Assembly: GCA_002748155.1 (NCBI GenBank)
Contig: PDRO01000010.1
Span: forward strand, 62,001 to 126,000
DNA from: Actinomycetales bacterium
Lineage (GTDB): Bacteria; Actinomycetota; Actinomycetes; Actinomycetales; Dermatophilaceae
Length of the DNA: 64,000 nucleotides
Reading direction: 5' to 3'
Below are positions 9,074 through 18,540 of this stretch, one piece after another. The translations under genes and the position numbers were made by a program. Under the pieces are notes generated by a model. The model did no database searches. It was given only the letters and a program-made list of their open reading frames with translations, and was not told where the DNA came from. The first letter of the stretch is position 1. The number at the start of each line of letters is the position of its first letter.

Positions 9074-9617
9074 CCGGATCGGCCTTGACCGGTTTCGCGC
9101 CGGTCGAGCCGCCGATCAGGCGCCAGATCCGGCTGCCGAGAAGGTAGGCAGCCAGGGTGGGCAGGAGCAGCGCCCAGAGCTCGATGGTGGCCATCATCGA
9201 TATCGGTTTGCCCGGCGCCGGGTTGGTGTCGACGGCGCAGGTGATCCACGGGATCAAGCGTGGCCCGCCCTCGACTCGGCCTCCGGAAGCATCGGCGGCC
9301 AACACTCCGTCGATCCAGGCGGTCGTGCCGAACAAGGTGATGCAGATGAGGACGGTGAAGACGATCATCGCGGCGACGAGGCCGACCATCCAGCGAGGTC
9401 GGTTCACCGGTCCGGCGGCGGCCCGGGCCAGCTCGCGTAGATCGCCCAGACCGCGGCGTGCCTGTTCGAAGCCGACGTCAGCGGTGGCGTCGGCGAGATT
9501 GGTGCGCAACTCGGCCCGTCGAGCCCGACGGCCCCGCATCGGGACGCTTTCGACGTCCATCCAGTAGTCGTAGATCCATACGGTGCGGTTGATCCGGAAT
9601 CGGTCGGTGAGGGTCAT
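9066..9617 (-). CDS. Membrane protein partner of the PadR regulator
   Basis: This 183-residue protein has a soluble N-terminus of about 75 residues, resembling the short helical HAAS-type domain found in proteins coupled to PadR regulators. Two hydrophobic segments follow near residues 76-98 and 143-162, with a loop between them containing a single Cys. Its ATG overlaps the stop of padR in an ATGA, so the two are translationally coupled. Such pairs generally sense or respond to membrane conditions; the exact job here is unknown. Confidence 0.75.
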   Translation of the reverse strand: MTLTDRFRINRTVWIYDYWMDVESVPMRGRRARRAELRTNLADATADVGFEQARRGLGDLRELARAAAGPVNRPRWMVGLVAAMIVFTVLICITLFGTTAWIDGVLAADASGGRVEGGPRLIPWITCAVDTNPAPGKPISMMATIELWALLLPTLAAYLLGSRIWRLIGGSTGAKPVKADPVS

Positions 9618-10003
9618 CGGAACTCCTCGTGGCCGGGGGAGCGGCCGTCGGTGGCTGCGGATGTGCCCACAGGGTTGGTCAGGTTGTCGGTCAGGTCGGC
9701 GACCAGGGTGGTCAGCGTCGCCCAGTCATCGTGTAGCCGGGTCAATTCGGCTCGCCCGGGCTTGGTGATCCGGTAGTACTTGCGGGCTGGCCCGCTGGCT
9801 GACCGCTGCAGATAGGACTCCAGGTGACCGGCTGCTTCGAGCCGGGTCAACGCCGGGTAGACCGTGCCTTCGGCCAGATCGGAGAAGCCGGCTTGCTGAA
9901 GGCGGTTGACGACGCCATAGCCGTAGCCGGGCTCGGCCTCCAATACTCGCAACAACACGAGCCCGAGCACACCTTTGAGCATCTGCGGGTCGTGTGTGGC
10001 CAT
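9614..10003 (-). CDS. PadR family transcriptional regulator
   Basis: The 129-residue protein is a PadR winged-helix regulator. It has MLKGVLGLVLLRVLE, the GYGYGVVNRL recognition region and AEGTVYPALTRLEAAGHLES, followed by the wing sequence RKYYRITKPGR and a short C-terminal helix for dimerisation. PadR proteins repress their own operons and are released by ligand. The ATG at 10003 lies seven nucleotides from the -10 element of a good promoter, which rejects an in-frame start 36 nt upstream inside the promoter. The next gene encodes the membrane partner. Confidence 0.92.
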   Translation of the reverse strand: MATHDPQMLKGVLGLVLLRVLEAEPGYGYGVVNRLQQAGFSDLAEGTVYPALTRLEAAGHLESYLQRSASGPARKYYRITKPGRAELTRLHDDWATLTTLVADLTDNLTNPVGTSAATDGRSPGHEEFR

Positions 10004-10010
10004 GTCGACC

Positions 10011-10039
10011 ACACTATGTCTAGTACTCAGCAATGTCAA
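10011..10039 (-). promoter_or_regulatory. padR promoter, -35/-10, leaderless
   Basis: On the minus strand, TTGACA (10039-10034) is followed after exactly 17 nt by TAGTGT (10016-10011). Seven nucleotides later comes the ATG of padR, so transcription would begin at or next to the start codon. Two direct GACAT repeats lie across this promoter and could be the autoregulatory binding site; that is inference. Confidence 0.75.
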
Positions 10040-10142
10040 GTAGCTGGTTTAGCTTGGCTGTGGGGCGCCGAACGGTGCCACGCGTCCTCGGGTGTCTCCG
10101 GACACCTCCCGCAGGATCGGGTCGGAGCGCTAGGTTCGTGCT

Positions 10143-11129
10143 ATGCGCGTCGCTGTCACGGGCTCCATCGCCACCGACCACCTGATGACCTTCGGGGGAC
10201 GGTTCGCCGATTCTCTTGTCGTCGGGCAACTCGACAAGGTCTCCCTCTCCTTCCTCGCCGATGACCTGCAGATCCGCCGGGGCGGGATCGCGGCGAACAT
10301 TGCTTTCGGCATGGCCAGCCTCGGGCAGCGCCCGGTGCTCGTCGGCGCGGTGGGCGAGGACTTCGGCGACTACCGGTCCTGGCTCGAGCGCCATGGCGTC
10401 GACTGCGCGTCGATCCACGTCTCCGACACCGCGCACACGGCTCGTTTCGTCTGCACGACCGACACCGAGATGGCTCAGATCGCCACCTTCTACCCAGGGG
10501 CGATGAGTGAAGCGCGGGCGATCGAATTGCAGCCGGTCGCCGACCGGGTCGGCGGCCTCGACCTCGTGCTCATCGGGCCCAACGACCCCGAGGCCATGCA
10601 ACGGCATACCGACGAATGCCGCACCCGGGACATCCCTTTCGCTGCCGATCCCTCCCAGCAGTTGGCCTGGCTCGACGGGCCGGGCATCACCGGGCTCATC
10701 GACGGGGCGGCTTTCTTGTTCACCAACGAATACGAGTCCCACATGATCCGGCACAAAACCGGCTGGAGTGACGCTGACATCGCCAGTGCGGTGACCGTCG
10801 AGGTCACGACCAAGGGCAAGGACGGCGCCGTCATCCGTCGGCAGGGCCAGGCGCCGATCGAGGTGCCCGTGCTGCCGGACGTGCACCCGCTGGACCCCAC
10901 CGGTATCGGTGACGCTTTCCGCAGCGGTTTCCTCACCGGCCTGGCTGCCGGGCTGCCCGATCGGCGATGCGCCGAACTCGGGTCGACGCTGGCGGCATAC
11001 GTCATCGAGACGGTCGGCACCCAGGAATACCGCCTCGGCCAGCAGGATCTGATCGACCGCATCGCCCACGCCTACGGCTCGGCGGCGGCCGCCGAGATCG
11101 GCACGCACGTGCGATGCGAACAGCCCTAG
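10143..11129 (+). CDS. PfkB-family carbohydrate/adenosine kinase
   Basis: The 328-residue protein is a PfkB sugar kinase. It begins MRVAVTGSIATDHLM, has the RRGGIAANIAFGMASLG signature near residue 40 and the ATP-site motif DPTGIGDAFRSGF near residue 255 with the catalytic Asp. Its closest functional parallel by position and sequence is mycobacterial adenosine kinase (Rv2202c), which salvages adenosine to AMP. TAGGTT lies six to seven nucleotides upstream of the ATG. It is followed by aat after 15 nt, so the two may be cotranscribed. Confidence 0.9.
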   Translation: MRVAVTGSIATDHLMTFGGRFADSLVVGQLDKVSLSFLADDLQIRRGGIAANIAFGMASLGQRPVLVGAVGEDFGDYRSWLERHGVDCASIHVSDTAHTARFVCTTDTEMAQIATFYPGAMSEARAIELQPVADRVGGLDLVLIGPNDPEAMQRHTDECRTRDIPFAADPSQQLAWLDGPGITGLIDGAAFLFTNEYESHMIRHKTGWSDADIASAVTVEVTTKGKDGAVIRRQGQAPIEVPVLPDVHPLDPTGIGDAFRSGFLTGLAAGLPDRRCAELGSTLAAYVIETVGTQEYRLGQQDLIDRIAHAYGSAAAAEIGTHVRCEQP

Positions 11130-11144
11130 CGAGCAACACTGCCG

Positions 11145-11819
11145 ATGGAGCCTGTCGACCCCGGCCCGGCGGCCTACCGGTTCTTCGCCGACCGTGCTGC
11201 TCCCGGCGAGGACCTGATCGGTGTCGGTGCTGATCTGCGACCGGCGACGGTGTTGGCCGGGTATCGCAGCGGGGTCTTCCCGATGGGGCTAGGTCAGCAT
11301 GGTCGCGGACCACTGGGCTGGTGGTCACCGGACCCGCGCGGAGTGCTGCGGCTCGGTGACCTCCGGGTGAGCCGATCGCTTCGGCAAGCGAGCAAGCGAT
11401 TCCGCGTCACTGTGGACCAGGACTTCGCCGGGGTCCTGCACGGTTGTGCCGACCCACGCCGTGCCGGGCGCTGGATCACCGCCGACATCGCGGCGGCATA
11501 CACGGAGTTGTTCCGCCTCGGGTGGGTCCACTCGGTCGAGGTGTGGGACGACGACGGCCTCGCCGGGGGGCTCTACGGGGTGGCCGTCGGGGGTCTGTTC
11601 GCGGGGGAGTCGATGTTCTTCCGGGCGCGGGACGCCTCCAAGATCGCTCTGGTCGAGCTGGTGCGGCTGCTCGACGACGGTGACCCCCGGCGCTTGCTCG
11701 ATGTGCAATGGGTCACCGCACACCTGGCCTCGTTGGGAGCGCAGGAGATGCCCCGTCGGAGCTATCTCGGGTTGCTCCAAACAGCCCTTGAGGCTCCGAC
11801 TCCGAACTGGTCGAGGTGA
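11145..11819 (+). CDS. aat: Leucyl/phenylalanyl-tRNA-protein transferase
   Basis: The 224-residue protein transfers Leu or Phe from tRNA to the N-terminus of proteins with basic N-terminal residues, marking them for ClpS/ClpAP-type degradation. Signature sequences are DLIGVGADLRPATVLAGYRS, the GVFPMG loop, WWSPDPRG, VHSVEVWD and the core GGLYGVAVGGLFAGESMF. The length is normal for the family. It follows the PfkB-family kinase directly and precedes ctaC. Confidence 0.94.
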   Translation: MEPVDPGPAAYRFFADRAAPGEDLIGVGADLRPATVLAGYRSGVFPMGLGQHGRGPLGWWSPDPRGVLRLGDLRVSRSLRQASKRFRVTVDQDFAGVLHGCADPRRAGRWITADIAAAYTELFRLGWVHSVEVWDDDGLAGGLYGVAVGGLFAGESMFFRARDASKIALVELVRLLDDGDPRRLLDVQWVTAHLASLGAQEMPRRSYLGLLQTALEAPTPNWSR

Positions 11820-11958
11820 TGGCTGCCCGGCCGTCGTGTCGGGTTGCTGTGGAAAGGACGTGGGCAGGTTAACGCCACCCCTGTCGACAACTCGGCGTCC
11901 GGCCACGGTAGTCTGTCCACACCACACGAGCAGTCGACTCGACCCGGGAAGGTGCCCG

Positions 11959-12879
11959 TTGCGCAAGCAGGTCCAGCTCCTCGCCGCCAGACGGCGGGGC
12001 TTCATCATGTTGGGGCTCGCCGCCTTGGCCGCGTTCGCCCTGAGTAGTTGTGCCAATGTCAACAGCAGCGCGGGCACCGGTTGGCTGCCGACCGGCCCTG
12101 ACGGTGCGAACGTCACGACCGAGACCGAGCGGATCACCACGTTGTGGGTGGGCACCTGGGTCGCCGGTTTGGCCGTCGGTGTGCTCGTCTGGGGTCTGGC
12201 GATCTGGTGCATGGTCGCCTACCGGCGCCGGAAGGGCGATCCGGAGCTGCCGCCGCAGCTGCGGTACAACGTGCCGATCGAGCTGCTCTACACGGTCGTG
12301 CCGGTGCTCATGGTCGCCGTGTTGTTCTACTACACTGCCCGGGACGAGGCCGCCATTCTGGATACCTCTCCCGATCCGGACGTGACGATCAACGTCGTGG
12401 CCAAGCAGTGGTCCTGGGACTTCAACTACCTCGAGGACGGCGTCTACGAGACCGGGGTGCACTCCGAGATCGACTCCGGAGGCGCCGTCACCGGCACCCC
12501 CCAGCCGGTGCTCTACCTTCCGGTCAACGAGCGAGTCGAATTCGTGCTCACCGCCCGGGACGTCGTGCACTCCTTCTGGATACCGGCCTTCCTCGTGAAG
12601 ATGGACGTCATTCCGGCCTATACGAACAAGTTCCAGGTCGAGGCGACGCAGGTCGGCGAGTATCAAGGGAAGTGCGCCGAGTTGTGTGGCGCCTACCACT
12701 CGCAGATGCTCTTCAAGGTCAAGGTCGTCGAGCGTGCCGAATTCGACGCCGAGATGGAGCGACTGCGCTCGATCGGTCATACCGGCATCCTCAACGCCGA
12801 CCTTAACCGGGAGAAGCTCATGCCGGCTGAGGAAGAGAAGCTCGACAAGGCCATCGAAAGGGCAAGGAGCCAGGGATGA
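11959..12879 (+). CDS. ctaC: Cytochrome c oxidase subunit II
   Basis: The 306-residue lipoprotein begins at a TTG with AAGGTG upstream. A basic N-terminus (RRR at 11-13), hydrophobic stretch and lipobox LSSC (C31) give lipidation. Two membrane helices follow near 58-80 and 102-122. The cupredoxin domain carries the CuA ligands: His in VVHSFWIP, then [12 protein letters not shown] with Cys-x3-Cys-x3-His-x2-Met. CuA accepts electrons from the di-heme cytochrome of QcrC in the actinobacterial bc1-aa3 supercomplex. The stop overlaps the ctaD start in ATGA. Longer in-phase frames run back into aat and are not coding. Confidence 0.96.
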   Translation: MRKQVQLLAARRRGFIMLGLAALAAFALSSCANVNSSAGTGWLPTGPDGANVTTETERITTLWVGTWVAGLAVGVLVWGLAIWCMVAYRRRKGDPELPPQLRYNVPIELLYTVVPVLMVAVLFYYTARDEAAILDTSPDPDVTINVVAKQWSWDFNYLEDGVYETGVHSEIDSGGAVTGTPQPVLYLPVNERVEFVLTARDVVHSFWIPAFLVKMDVIPAYTNKFQVEATQVGEYQGKCAELCGAYHSQMLFKVKVVERAEFDAEMERLRSIGHTGILNADLNREKLMPAEEEKLDKAIERARSQG

Positions 12880-14609
12880 CCGCGACGATCGACCGTCCCG
12901 ACACAGCTCGGGTCCGCCACCCGCGCAACGCTCCGGGAACGACTTTCTTCAAGTGGATCACGACCACTGACCACAAGGTCATCGGCAACCTGTATTTCAT
13001 CACCTCGTTCGTCTTCTTCCTCATCGGTGGTGCGCTCGCGCTAATCATCCGGGCCGAGCTTTACACCCCGGGCCTGCAGGTGGTCGACAACCCGGAGCAG
13101 TACAACCAGCTGTTCACCATGCACGGGTTGATCATGCTGTTGCTGTTTGCGACCCCGCTGTTCGCCGGGTTCGCGAACGCGCTCGTGCCGCTGCAAATCG
13201 GTGCCCCTGACGTGGCTTTCCCGCGGCTGAACATGTTCGCCTACTGGCTGTACGTCCTCGGCGGCTTGATCGCGGCGCTCGGCTTCCTCACCCCACTCGG
13301 TGCCGCCTCGTTCGGCTGGTTCCTCTACACGCCGCTCTCGAACGCCACCTATAGTCCGGGATTGGGCTCAGACCTGGGTATTTTCGGTCTGGCTATGGGT
13401 GGTTTCGGCACCATCTTCGGCTCGGTCAACTTCATCACGACGATCATCTGCATGCGAGCTCCGGGTATGACGATGTTCCGGATGCCGTTGTTCACGTGGA
13501 CGGTGCTCGTCACGTCGTTGCTGGCCCTGATCATCTTCCCGGTGCTCGCAGTGGCACTCTTCGGGCTCGGCGGTGACCGGCGCTTCGGGATGCACATCTT
13601 CGACACCGAGGCCGGTGGCGCGCTGCTGTGGCAACACCTCTTCTGGTTCTTCGGCCATCCGGAAGTCTACGTGCTCGCCTTACCGTTCTTCGGCGTGGTC
13701 AGCGAGATCTTCCCGGTCTTCTCCCGGAAGCCGCTGTTCGGCTACAAGACTCTCGTCTTCGCGACCGTCGCGATCGCCGCGTTGTCGGTGGCCGTGTGGG
13801 CGCACCACATGTACGTCACCGGTCAAGTGCTCTTACCCTTCTTCTCGATCATGACGATGTTGATCGCGGTACCGACCGGGGTGAAGTTCTTCAACTGGAT
13901 CGGCACGATGTGGGGTGGGTCATTGACCTTCCGGACACCGATGATCTGGGCGCTGGGCTTCTTGACCACCTTCCTCTTCGGTGGCATCACCGGCGTGATG
14001 ATGGCCAGCCCGGCGATCGACTTCCACATCTCCGACACATACTTCATCGTTGCTCACTTCCATTACACGATCTTCGGCACGGTCGTGTTCGCGATGTTCG
14101 CCGGCTACTACTTCTGGTGGCCCAAACTGACCGGGCGAATGCTCGACGAGACGCTGGGCAAGATCCACTTCTGGATGTTGTTCATCGGCTTCCACGCGAC
14201 GTTCCTCGTCCAACACCTGCTCGGCCAACAGGGCATGGCCCGCCGGTACGCCGACTACCTGGCCGAAGAGGGCTTCACCGTGGGCAATCAGATCTCCACC
14301 TTCGGGTCGATCCTGCTCGGTGCTTCCATGCTGCCGTTCATGTACAACGTGTGGAAGACCTGGCGCACCGCACCGTTGGTCGAGGTGGACGATCCGTGGG
14401 GTTACGGGGCGTCGCTGGAGTGGGCCACGTCGTGCCCACCGCCGCGGCACAACTTCAACAGCATCCCGCGGATCCGCTCCGAGCGGCCGGCCTTCGACCT
14501 GCACCACCCGGACAGTGCACCCCCTGAGGGTCCGGCGCCCGACCCCGACATGCTGACCAAAGTCATGGGTCCGGCTGAGGTCGGCGAGACCGACGAGGCG
14601 AAGGAGTAG
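12876..14609 (+). CDS. ctaD: Cytochrome c oxidase subunit I
   Basis: The 577-residue protein is the catalytic heme-copper subunit that reduces oxygen and pumps protons. It has 12 membrane helices and the canonical signatures: [11 protein letters not shown] at the N-terminus, [10 protein letters not shown] with a heme a ligand, the cross-linked FGHPEVYVL (CuB His-Tyr) near residue 265, AHHMY (CuB histidines) and the paired heme His in HFHYTIFG near residue 395. It is translationally coupled to ctaC and followed 3 nt later by ctaF. Confidence 0.98.
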   Translation: MTATIDRPDTARVRHPRNAPGTTFFKWITTTDHKVIGNLYFITSFVFFLIGGALALIIRAELYTPGLQVVDNPEQYNQLFTMHGLIMLLLFATPLFAGFANALVPLQIGAPDVAFPRLNMFAYWLYVLGGLIAALGFLTPLGAASFGWFLYTPLSNATYSPGLGSDLGIFGLAMGGFGTIFGSVNFITTIICMRAPGMTMFRMPLFTWTVLVTSLLALIIFPVLAVALFGLGGDRRFGMHIFDTEAGGALLWQHLFWFFGHPEVYVLALPFFGVVSEIFPVFSRKPLFGYKTLVFATVAIAALSVAVWAHHMYVTGQVLLPFFSIMTMLIAVPTGVKFFNWIGTMWGGSLTFRTPMIWALGFLTTFLFGGITGVMMASPAIDFHISDTYFIVAHFHYTIFGTVVFAMFAGYYFWWPKLTGRMLDETLGKIHFWMLFIGFHATFLVQHLLGQQGMARRYADYLAEEGFTVGNQISTFGSILLGASMLPFMYNVWKTWRTAPLVEVDDPWGYGASLEWATSCPPPRHNFNSIPRIRSERPAFDLHHPDSAPPEGPAPDPDMLTKVMGPAEVGETDEAKE

Positions 14610-14612
14610 CCC

Positions 14613-15029
14613 ATGCGCGCTGCTATCCGCATCTTCCTCTCCTTGCTGCTCTTCTTCGTCTGCGTGACGCCCTTCTACGCCGCGTGGCAGCAGCGAAACT
14701 TCGGAGACCTTCGAGACGTCGCTGGCCCGGTGGCGCTGTTTATCACAGCGCTCATGATGGGCATGGTGGCCTGGTATCTCAGTGTCACCCACAAGAAATT
14801 CGACAACGGCCCCGACGACGATGAAGAAGGGGAGATCTCGGACGTCGCCGGGGACTATGGCTTCTTCACCCCGTATTCGTGGTGGCCGCTCTGGCTTGGA
14901 CTATCGTGTGCTGTCATCTTCGCCGGGTTGGCAGTCGGGTGGTGGCTGTTCATGGTCGGCGTGATCCTCGCGCCGATTGCGGTCGTTGGATGGACCTTCG
15001 AGCACTACAAGGGTGAGCACTCCAACTAG
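14613..15029 (+). CDS. ctaF: Cytochrome c oxidase subunit IV (actinobacterial CtaF)
   Basis: The 138-residue protein has four hydrophobic segments near residues 4-24, 32-54, 90-107 and 109-129. An acidic cytoplasmic loop (DDDEEGE) precedes the conserved GDYGFFTPYSWWPLW motif typical of actinobacterial subunit IV. It stabilises the aa3 oxidase in the bc1-aa3 supercomplex. It lies 3 nt after ctaD and closes the ctaCDF operon. The sequence after its stop turns into transposase debris. Confidence 0.95.
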   Translation: MRAAIRIFLSLLLFFVCVTPFYAAWQQRNFGDLRDVAGPVALFITALMMGMVAWYLSVTHKKFDNGPDDDEEGEISDVAGDYGFFTPYSWWPLWLGLSCAVIFAGLAVGWWLFMVGVILAPIAVVGWTFEHYKGEHSN

Positions 15030-15229
15030 AGCACTCCTCGAAAGCAACCCGGACACTATGGCCCGAGACCATGGTGTGTCGTTGGATCAAGTTGCGGTAT
15101 CCGGAGGTTCTCGGTGCCGACGGCGCGTAAGTCGCGGTCCCGGTTCGCATCGTCCGGATTGAAGGGGTCAGCACGACGCGGTGCGAGCTGACCTGGCCGC
15201 CGCAACACTCGGCTGCTGCGGTCGAGGCG

Positions 15230-15475
15230 GTGGTTTTTCAGACGTTGGGGAGCAGCCACCCGGGGATGCCACGCATTGGTCCACCCGGTTCATGGCTGCT
15301 GTAGCGGGGATAGCGCCCTCGAAGGTGGCGCGCATCTGGGAGTCCGACAAGCGGGTTCCGCATCCGGCGGAGAGCATCACGTTCGCTGTCGGCCCGGGCT
15401 TCGGGCCAAGACCGAGAACGTGATAGGGCTGTGCCTCAACCCGCCTGCGCCACGAAGCGCCGATGAGTCGAGCGG
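15230..15475 (+). pseudogene. IS630-family transposase fragment
   Basis: From about 15265 the plus strand encodes DATHWSTRFMAAVAG and then a helix ending SKVARIW. This is the helix-turn-helix region of IS630-type transposases, where DATHWSTR is highly conserved. After an indel, VIGLCLNPP at about 15420-15447 matches the VVGLYLNPP segment just before the catalytic DEKS. The catalytic part is gone, and no intact frame exists. It is a remnant only. Confidence 0.7.
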
Positions 15476-15479
15476 AGGC

Positions 15480-15814
15480 GAGAGACCTTCGCCACCGCAC
15501 CTGTCGCAGCAGGAGCGGTGAAGCTGGGGGCAGCCTGAGCCGAGAGGTGCCGGTGGTGGCGGGAGCAGCCCCGACCACGACGGGACGCGTGAGTACTGCC
15601 AGATGACGTGGGTCCGGCAAGCGTCATGGAAAGGAGTTGTCGACGGCACGTGAAGACTGACCCCCTGGCGGCAGTTGGGAGTTGACCCACATGCTGGTTC
15701 TTGGGCCTGTGTTCGAGGTCAGGAGGAAGTGGGTGTTGAACGCGGAGGACTGTGAAGCGCCCCAGATTCTCTGCCATTCCTGCGCGGGTTGCGGCTCTGG
15801 GTTGAGGGTCGGGT
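15480..15814. other. Non-coding stretch with probable further mobile-element debris
   Basis: No intact gene is visible between the IS630 and IS3 fragments. The sequence around 15655-15690 (TGACCCCCTGGCGGCAGTTG followed by GAGTTGACCCACATG) resembles end regions of insertion sequences, but I could not assign a family. Open frames here are short and overlap one another without family similarity. Confidence 0.4.
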
Positions 15815-16559
15815 TGGTCCGGTTTGGGGGCATCGGCGGTGACGTCCCGGTCGAGCAGGTCACCGGCCCGCGTGCCGTCCGTGGCCGGGATCGTGGTCCG
15901 GACCCCCCGTGGAGCGCCTGATCCCTTCCAAGCCACAGGATCTTGATTGCCCGATCCACGCTCCCGCACCAGGCGTGCGGTGTCGTACGGCGCACGAGCG
16001 CGGTCATCGTCCGTCGCCCGTAGAGACCTTCTGGTGTCATCCGGCGCACGCCCTGATGGCCGACCTGCCAGGCGAGGTCTCGTCCCTGGGTGGTGACCGT
16101 GGCGTCGCTGATCGTCCAGGCTGCGACAGGGGCGGGTGGTGCGCGTCCAGTCTCGGTAGGTCCGCGCGGCGATCTGGCAGCCCTGCTCGCGCAGGACCCG
16201 GCAGATCGGATTCGACCCAATCGAGGCCCGGCCCAGGATCTCAGTGTCGTCCTCGAGTCTTCCTCGAGCCGGCGCACCGTGGCCTTGAGGTCCGTGATCT
16301 CGGCGAGTTCCTCGCTCGTGGCACCCTGGCGCTGTCCGCCGTCGATCTGGGCCGGACGACCCAGCGGCGCACCGTCTCCTTGCCGAGGCCCTCCCGACGT
16401 GCACCAGACTCAGCGGCCGCGGTCAGCCAGGGGTACCCCGGCACGTGCTCCAGCACCTGACGCACGCACCGCTCCTTAACCCTTCGGATCGATCCTCTTC
16501 GGCATGGTTCGCATCCCTGCCAACTCCCAAGGACGCGGCATCAAACCCTGGGCGGTTCA
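15815..16559 (-). pseudogene. Decayed IS3-family element (orfA/orfB remnants)
   Basis: On the minus strand, TGAACCGCCCAGGGTTTGAT at 16559-16540 matches an IS3-type terminal repeat. OrfA begins MPKRIDPK at about 16506, hits a frameshift and stop, then resumes as RQVLEHVPGYPWLTAAAE and GLGKETVRRWVV. OrfB pieces in two frames include PICRVLREQGCQIAARTYR, RRMTPEGLYGRRTMTALVRR and ADAPNRT, where the homology ends before most of the catalytic DDE core. Several frameshifts make it nonfunctional. The right end seems replaced by other sequence, so it was truncated by a later event. Confidence 0.8.
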
Positions 16560-16693
16560 CCCGAACAAGCGCGCCATCGCCGGTCCTTGATCAGACTTGA
16601 CATGCACCTCAGATCATCCTGGGGAAGGTGCGCCCGCCCCGCGCTACCTCGCTGTGGGCCATCCAAGAAATCCTGTTCATTGCTCACTACAGA

Positions 16694-17599
16694 CTACGGA
16701 GCTGGGCTATCGATGTAGGTCTTGGTTGAAGGCAGATCGAGTAGCTTGAGGAACGCTGTGGCAGCGGGAGTTCGCCATGTGCCGGCCCAGATAAGGTACT
16801 CGGTGCGCATCGGAGCGTCGTCGATCTCGATGGTCACCACTCCTGCGAGCTGGGGAACGTAAGCAGATGGGAGCAGCACGATACCGAGTCCTTGTTTCAC
16901 GAGTCTCACCATCATGAGGTCGACGGTGGTAACTTCGAAAGCAACTTCGCGGTTCAAACCGGCGGCGGCGAATGCCTCATCTGACTGGGCCCGACCTGCG
17001 GTATGTGCCGGAAGGTCGATGAACGTCTCGGTTGCCAGTTGCGCGAGAGTCACGACATCGTGAGTCGCAAGATGATGGTCCGGGGAGACAACTGCGACCA
17101 AACGGTCGGTCCCAAGCTTGCGGACACATACACCCTCCGGACGGGCAGTGGTTGGTAGCCCCAGGAAGGCGACTTCGATCACGCCCTGCTTTACCTGCTC
17201 CACTAGGTCGAGGCTTGCGCCCACCCTGATGTTCAGCTGGACACTGGGGTGTTCCCTTCGGAATCGGCTTAAAGCCTGGGGGATGTCAACTGCTGCGACA
17301 GTCGGGATTAGACCAAGCGCGAGCCTTCCGCGAACCTCTCCCGTCGCGGCGGCTACGTCAGCGATAGCACGCTCAGCCGCGTTGAGGCTTGCGCGAGCCG
17401 CAGCGACGAACGCCTCGCCGGCTGGCGTGATCCGGACGTGGCGGCTGTTGCGCTCGAACAAGGGGGCGCCGAGCTCGCGTTCGAGGCGGGCTACCTGACG
17501 GCTCAATGCTGACTGTACGACCATGCATTGCTCAGCTGCTCGGGTGAAGTTACTAGTCTCCGCGACCGCGAGTACGTAGCGCATCTGCTGAAGCTCCAT
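16694..17599 (-). CDS. LysR family transcriptional regulator
   Basis: The 301-residue protein has an N-terminal winged helix-turn-helix (MELQQMRYVLAVAETSNFTR, AAEQCMVVQSALSRQVARLE) and a C-terminal LysR substrate-binding domain from about residue 90. LysR proteins usually activate divergent genes on binding a pathway ligand. It is divergent from the DsbA-like gene with 114 nt between them, so it likely controls the cluster 17714-21817. TAGCAT lies six nucleotides upstream of the ATG. Base composition is less GC-rich than the core genes, as in the rest of the cluster. Confidence 0.92.
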   Translation of the reverse strand: MELQQMRYVLAVAETSNFTRAAEQCMVVQSALSRQVARLERELGAPLFERNSRHVRITPAGEAFVAAARASLNAAERAIADVAAATGEVRGRLALGLIPTVAAVDIPQALSRFRREHPSVQLNIRVGASLDLVEQVKQGVIEVAFLGLPTTARPEGVCVRKLGTDRLVAVVSPDHHLATHDVVTLAQLATETFIDLPAHTAGRAQSDEAFAAAGLNREVAFEVTTVDLMMVRLVKQGLGIVLLPSAYVPQLAGVVTIEIDDAPMRTEYLIWAGTWRTPAATAFLKLLDLPSTKTYIDSPAP

Positions 17600-17713
17600 C
17601 GATCAATGCTACTTGGGCATCGCTGCTGTCGCAACAATCTGTTGGACTCATTGCTTGACATCCAGAAGACTGGGCCACATGCCCCGGTCAACAAGCCATG
17701 AGGCCACCAGAGC

Positions 17714-18361
17714 ATGGAGATGGAAATCGTCATGAGCTCTTCACAATTGAGTCCGATCCACATATGGGTTGACCCACGGTGCCCGTGGGCGTGGATTACC
17801 TCACAATGGCTCCTCGAGGTCGAGCGAGTCCGATCCGTCGGCGTTCAGTTCCACATCATGAGCCTGTCCGTACTGAACGAGAATCGCGAGATTCCCGAGA
17901 AGTATCGCGAGGCGCAAGCAGAAGGATGGGGTGCCGTCCGAGTCTGCGTTGCGGCAGCCGAGAATTACGGTGACGCGGTACTGCGACCCCTCTACCTAGC
18001 GATGGGAGCCAGGATCCACGTGGACCGCGGTGGTCTCGGACCAGAGATGATACGCGCAGCTTTGCGCGACACCGACCTGCCGGAAGAAACTGTCGACGCC
18101 GCGTCGGATACGGCATATGACGGCGCTCTCAGGGCCAGCCATCACCGCGGAATGGACCCAGTGGGTCAGGAGGTGGGCACCCCAGTCATCCACATAACTA
18201 GTCCCGCAGGCGACCAAATCGCCTTCTTCGGCCCTGTCTTGGGAATCATCCCGCGAGCAGAGGCGGCAGGCCGCCTCTGGGACGGAGTCCTAGCGGTGAC
18301 CTCCACGGAGGGCTTTTCGGAATTGAAGCGAAACAGGGACAAGGACCCAAAATTCACGTGA
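17714..18361 (+). CDS. DsbA-family protein, mycothiol-dependent nitroreductase (Rv2466c)-like
   Basis: The 215-residue protein matches the Rv2466c group of DsbA-fold enzymes: WVDPRCPWAWITSQWLLEVE, FHIMSLSVLNENREIPEKYR, the SHHRGMDPVG helix and VGTPVI with its cis-proline. Rv2466c uses mycothiol to reduce nitro compounds or other electrophiles. Here the active-site motif is C23-P-W-A26, so the resolving cysteine is alanine and any chemistry must be monothiol. Codon 7 is an alternative ATG start. It is the first gene of a probable operon divergent from lysR. A role in detoxifying or transforming the cluster's substrate is inference. Confidence 0.82.
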   Translation: MEMEIVMSSSQLSPIHIWVDPRCPWAWITSQWLLEVERVRSVGVQFHIMSLSVLNENREIPEKYREAQAEGWGAVRVCVAAAENYGDAVLRPLYLAMGARIHVDRGGLGPEMIRAALRDTDLPEETVDAASDTAYDGALRASHHRGMDPVGQEVGTPVIHITSPAGDQIAFFGPVLGIIPRAEAAGRLWDGVLAVTSTEGFSELKRNRDKDPKFT

Positions 18362-18540
18362 GGGAAATCCCAGGAAACACGGCTTTCCGCCCGTCGGATT
18401 TAGGACCATCACGCAGTTGGTCCGGTAAACCGAACGCTTACCTGACGACGTTCGGCTGACCGCAGACGCGGCAGTGCTGCCCGCTCGGTTGACGTACTCA
18501 CTGCAACCGCAAGAACCACTAGCCGGGCAAGGAGAAGAAC

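Noticed and set aside
12876..14609. Possible duplicate promoters inside ctaD.
   Set aside because: TANNNT hexamers occur by chance throughout and are not at start-codon distance from any gene.
15436..16404. A 322-codon minus-strand open frame read as a gene.
   Set aside because: Only pieces of it match IS3 OrfB (for example the CRVLREQGCQIAARTYR region), with the family reading frame switching several times. It is a decayed pseudogene.
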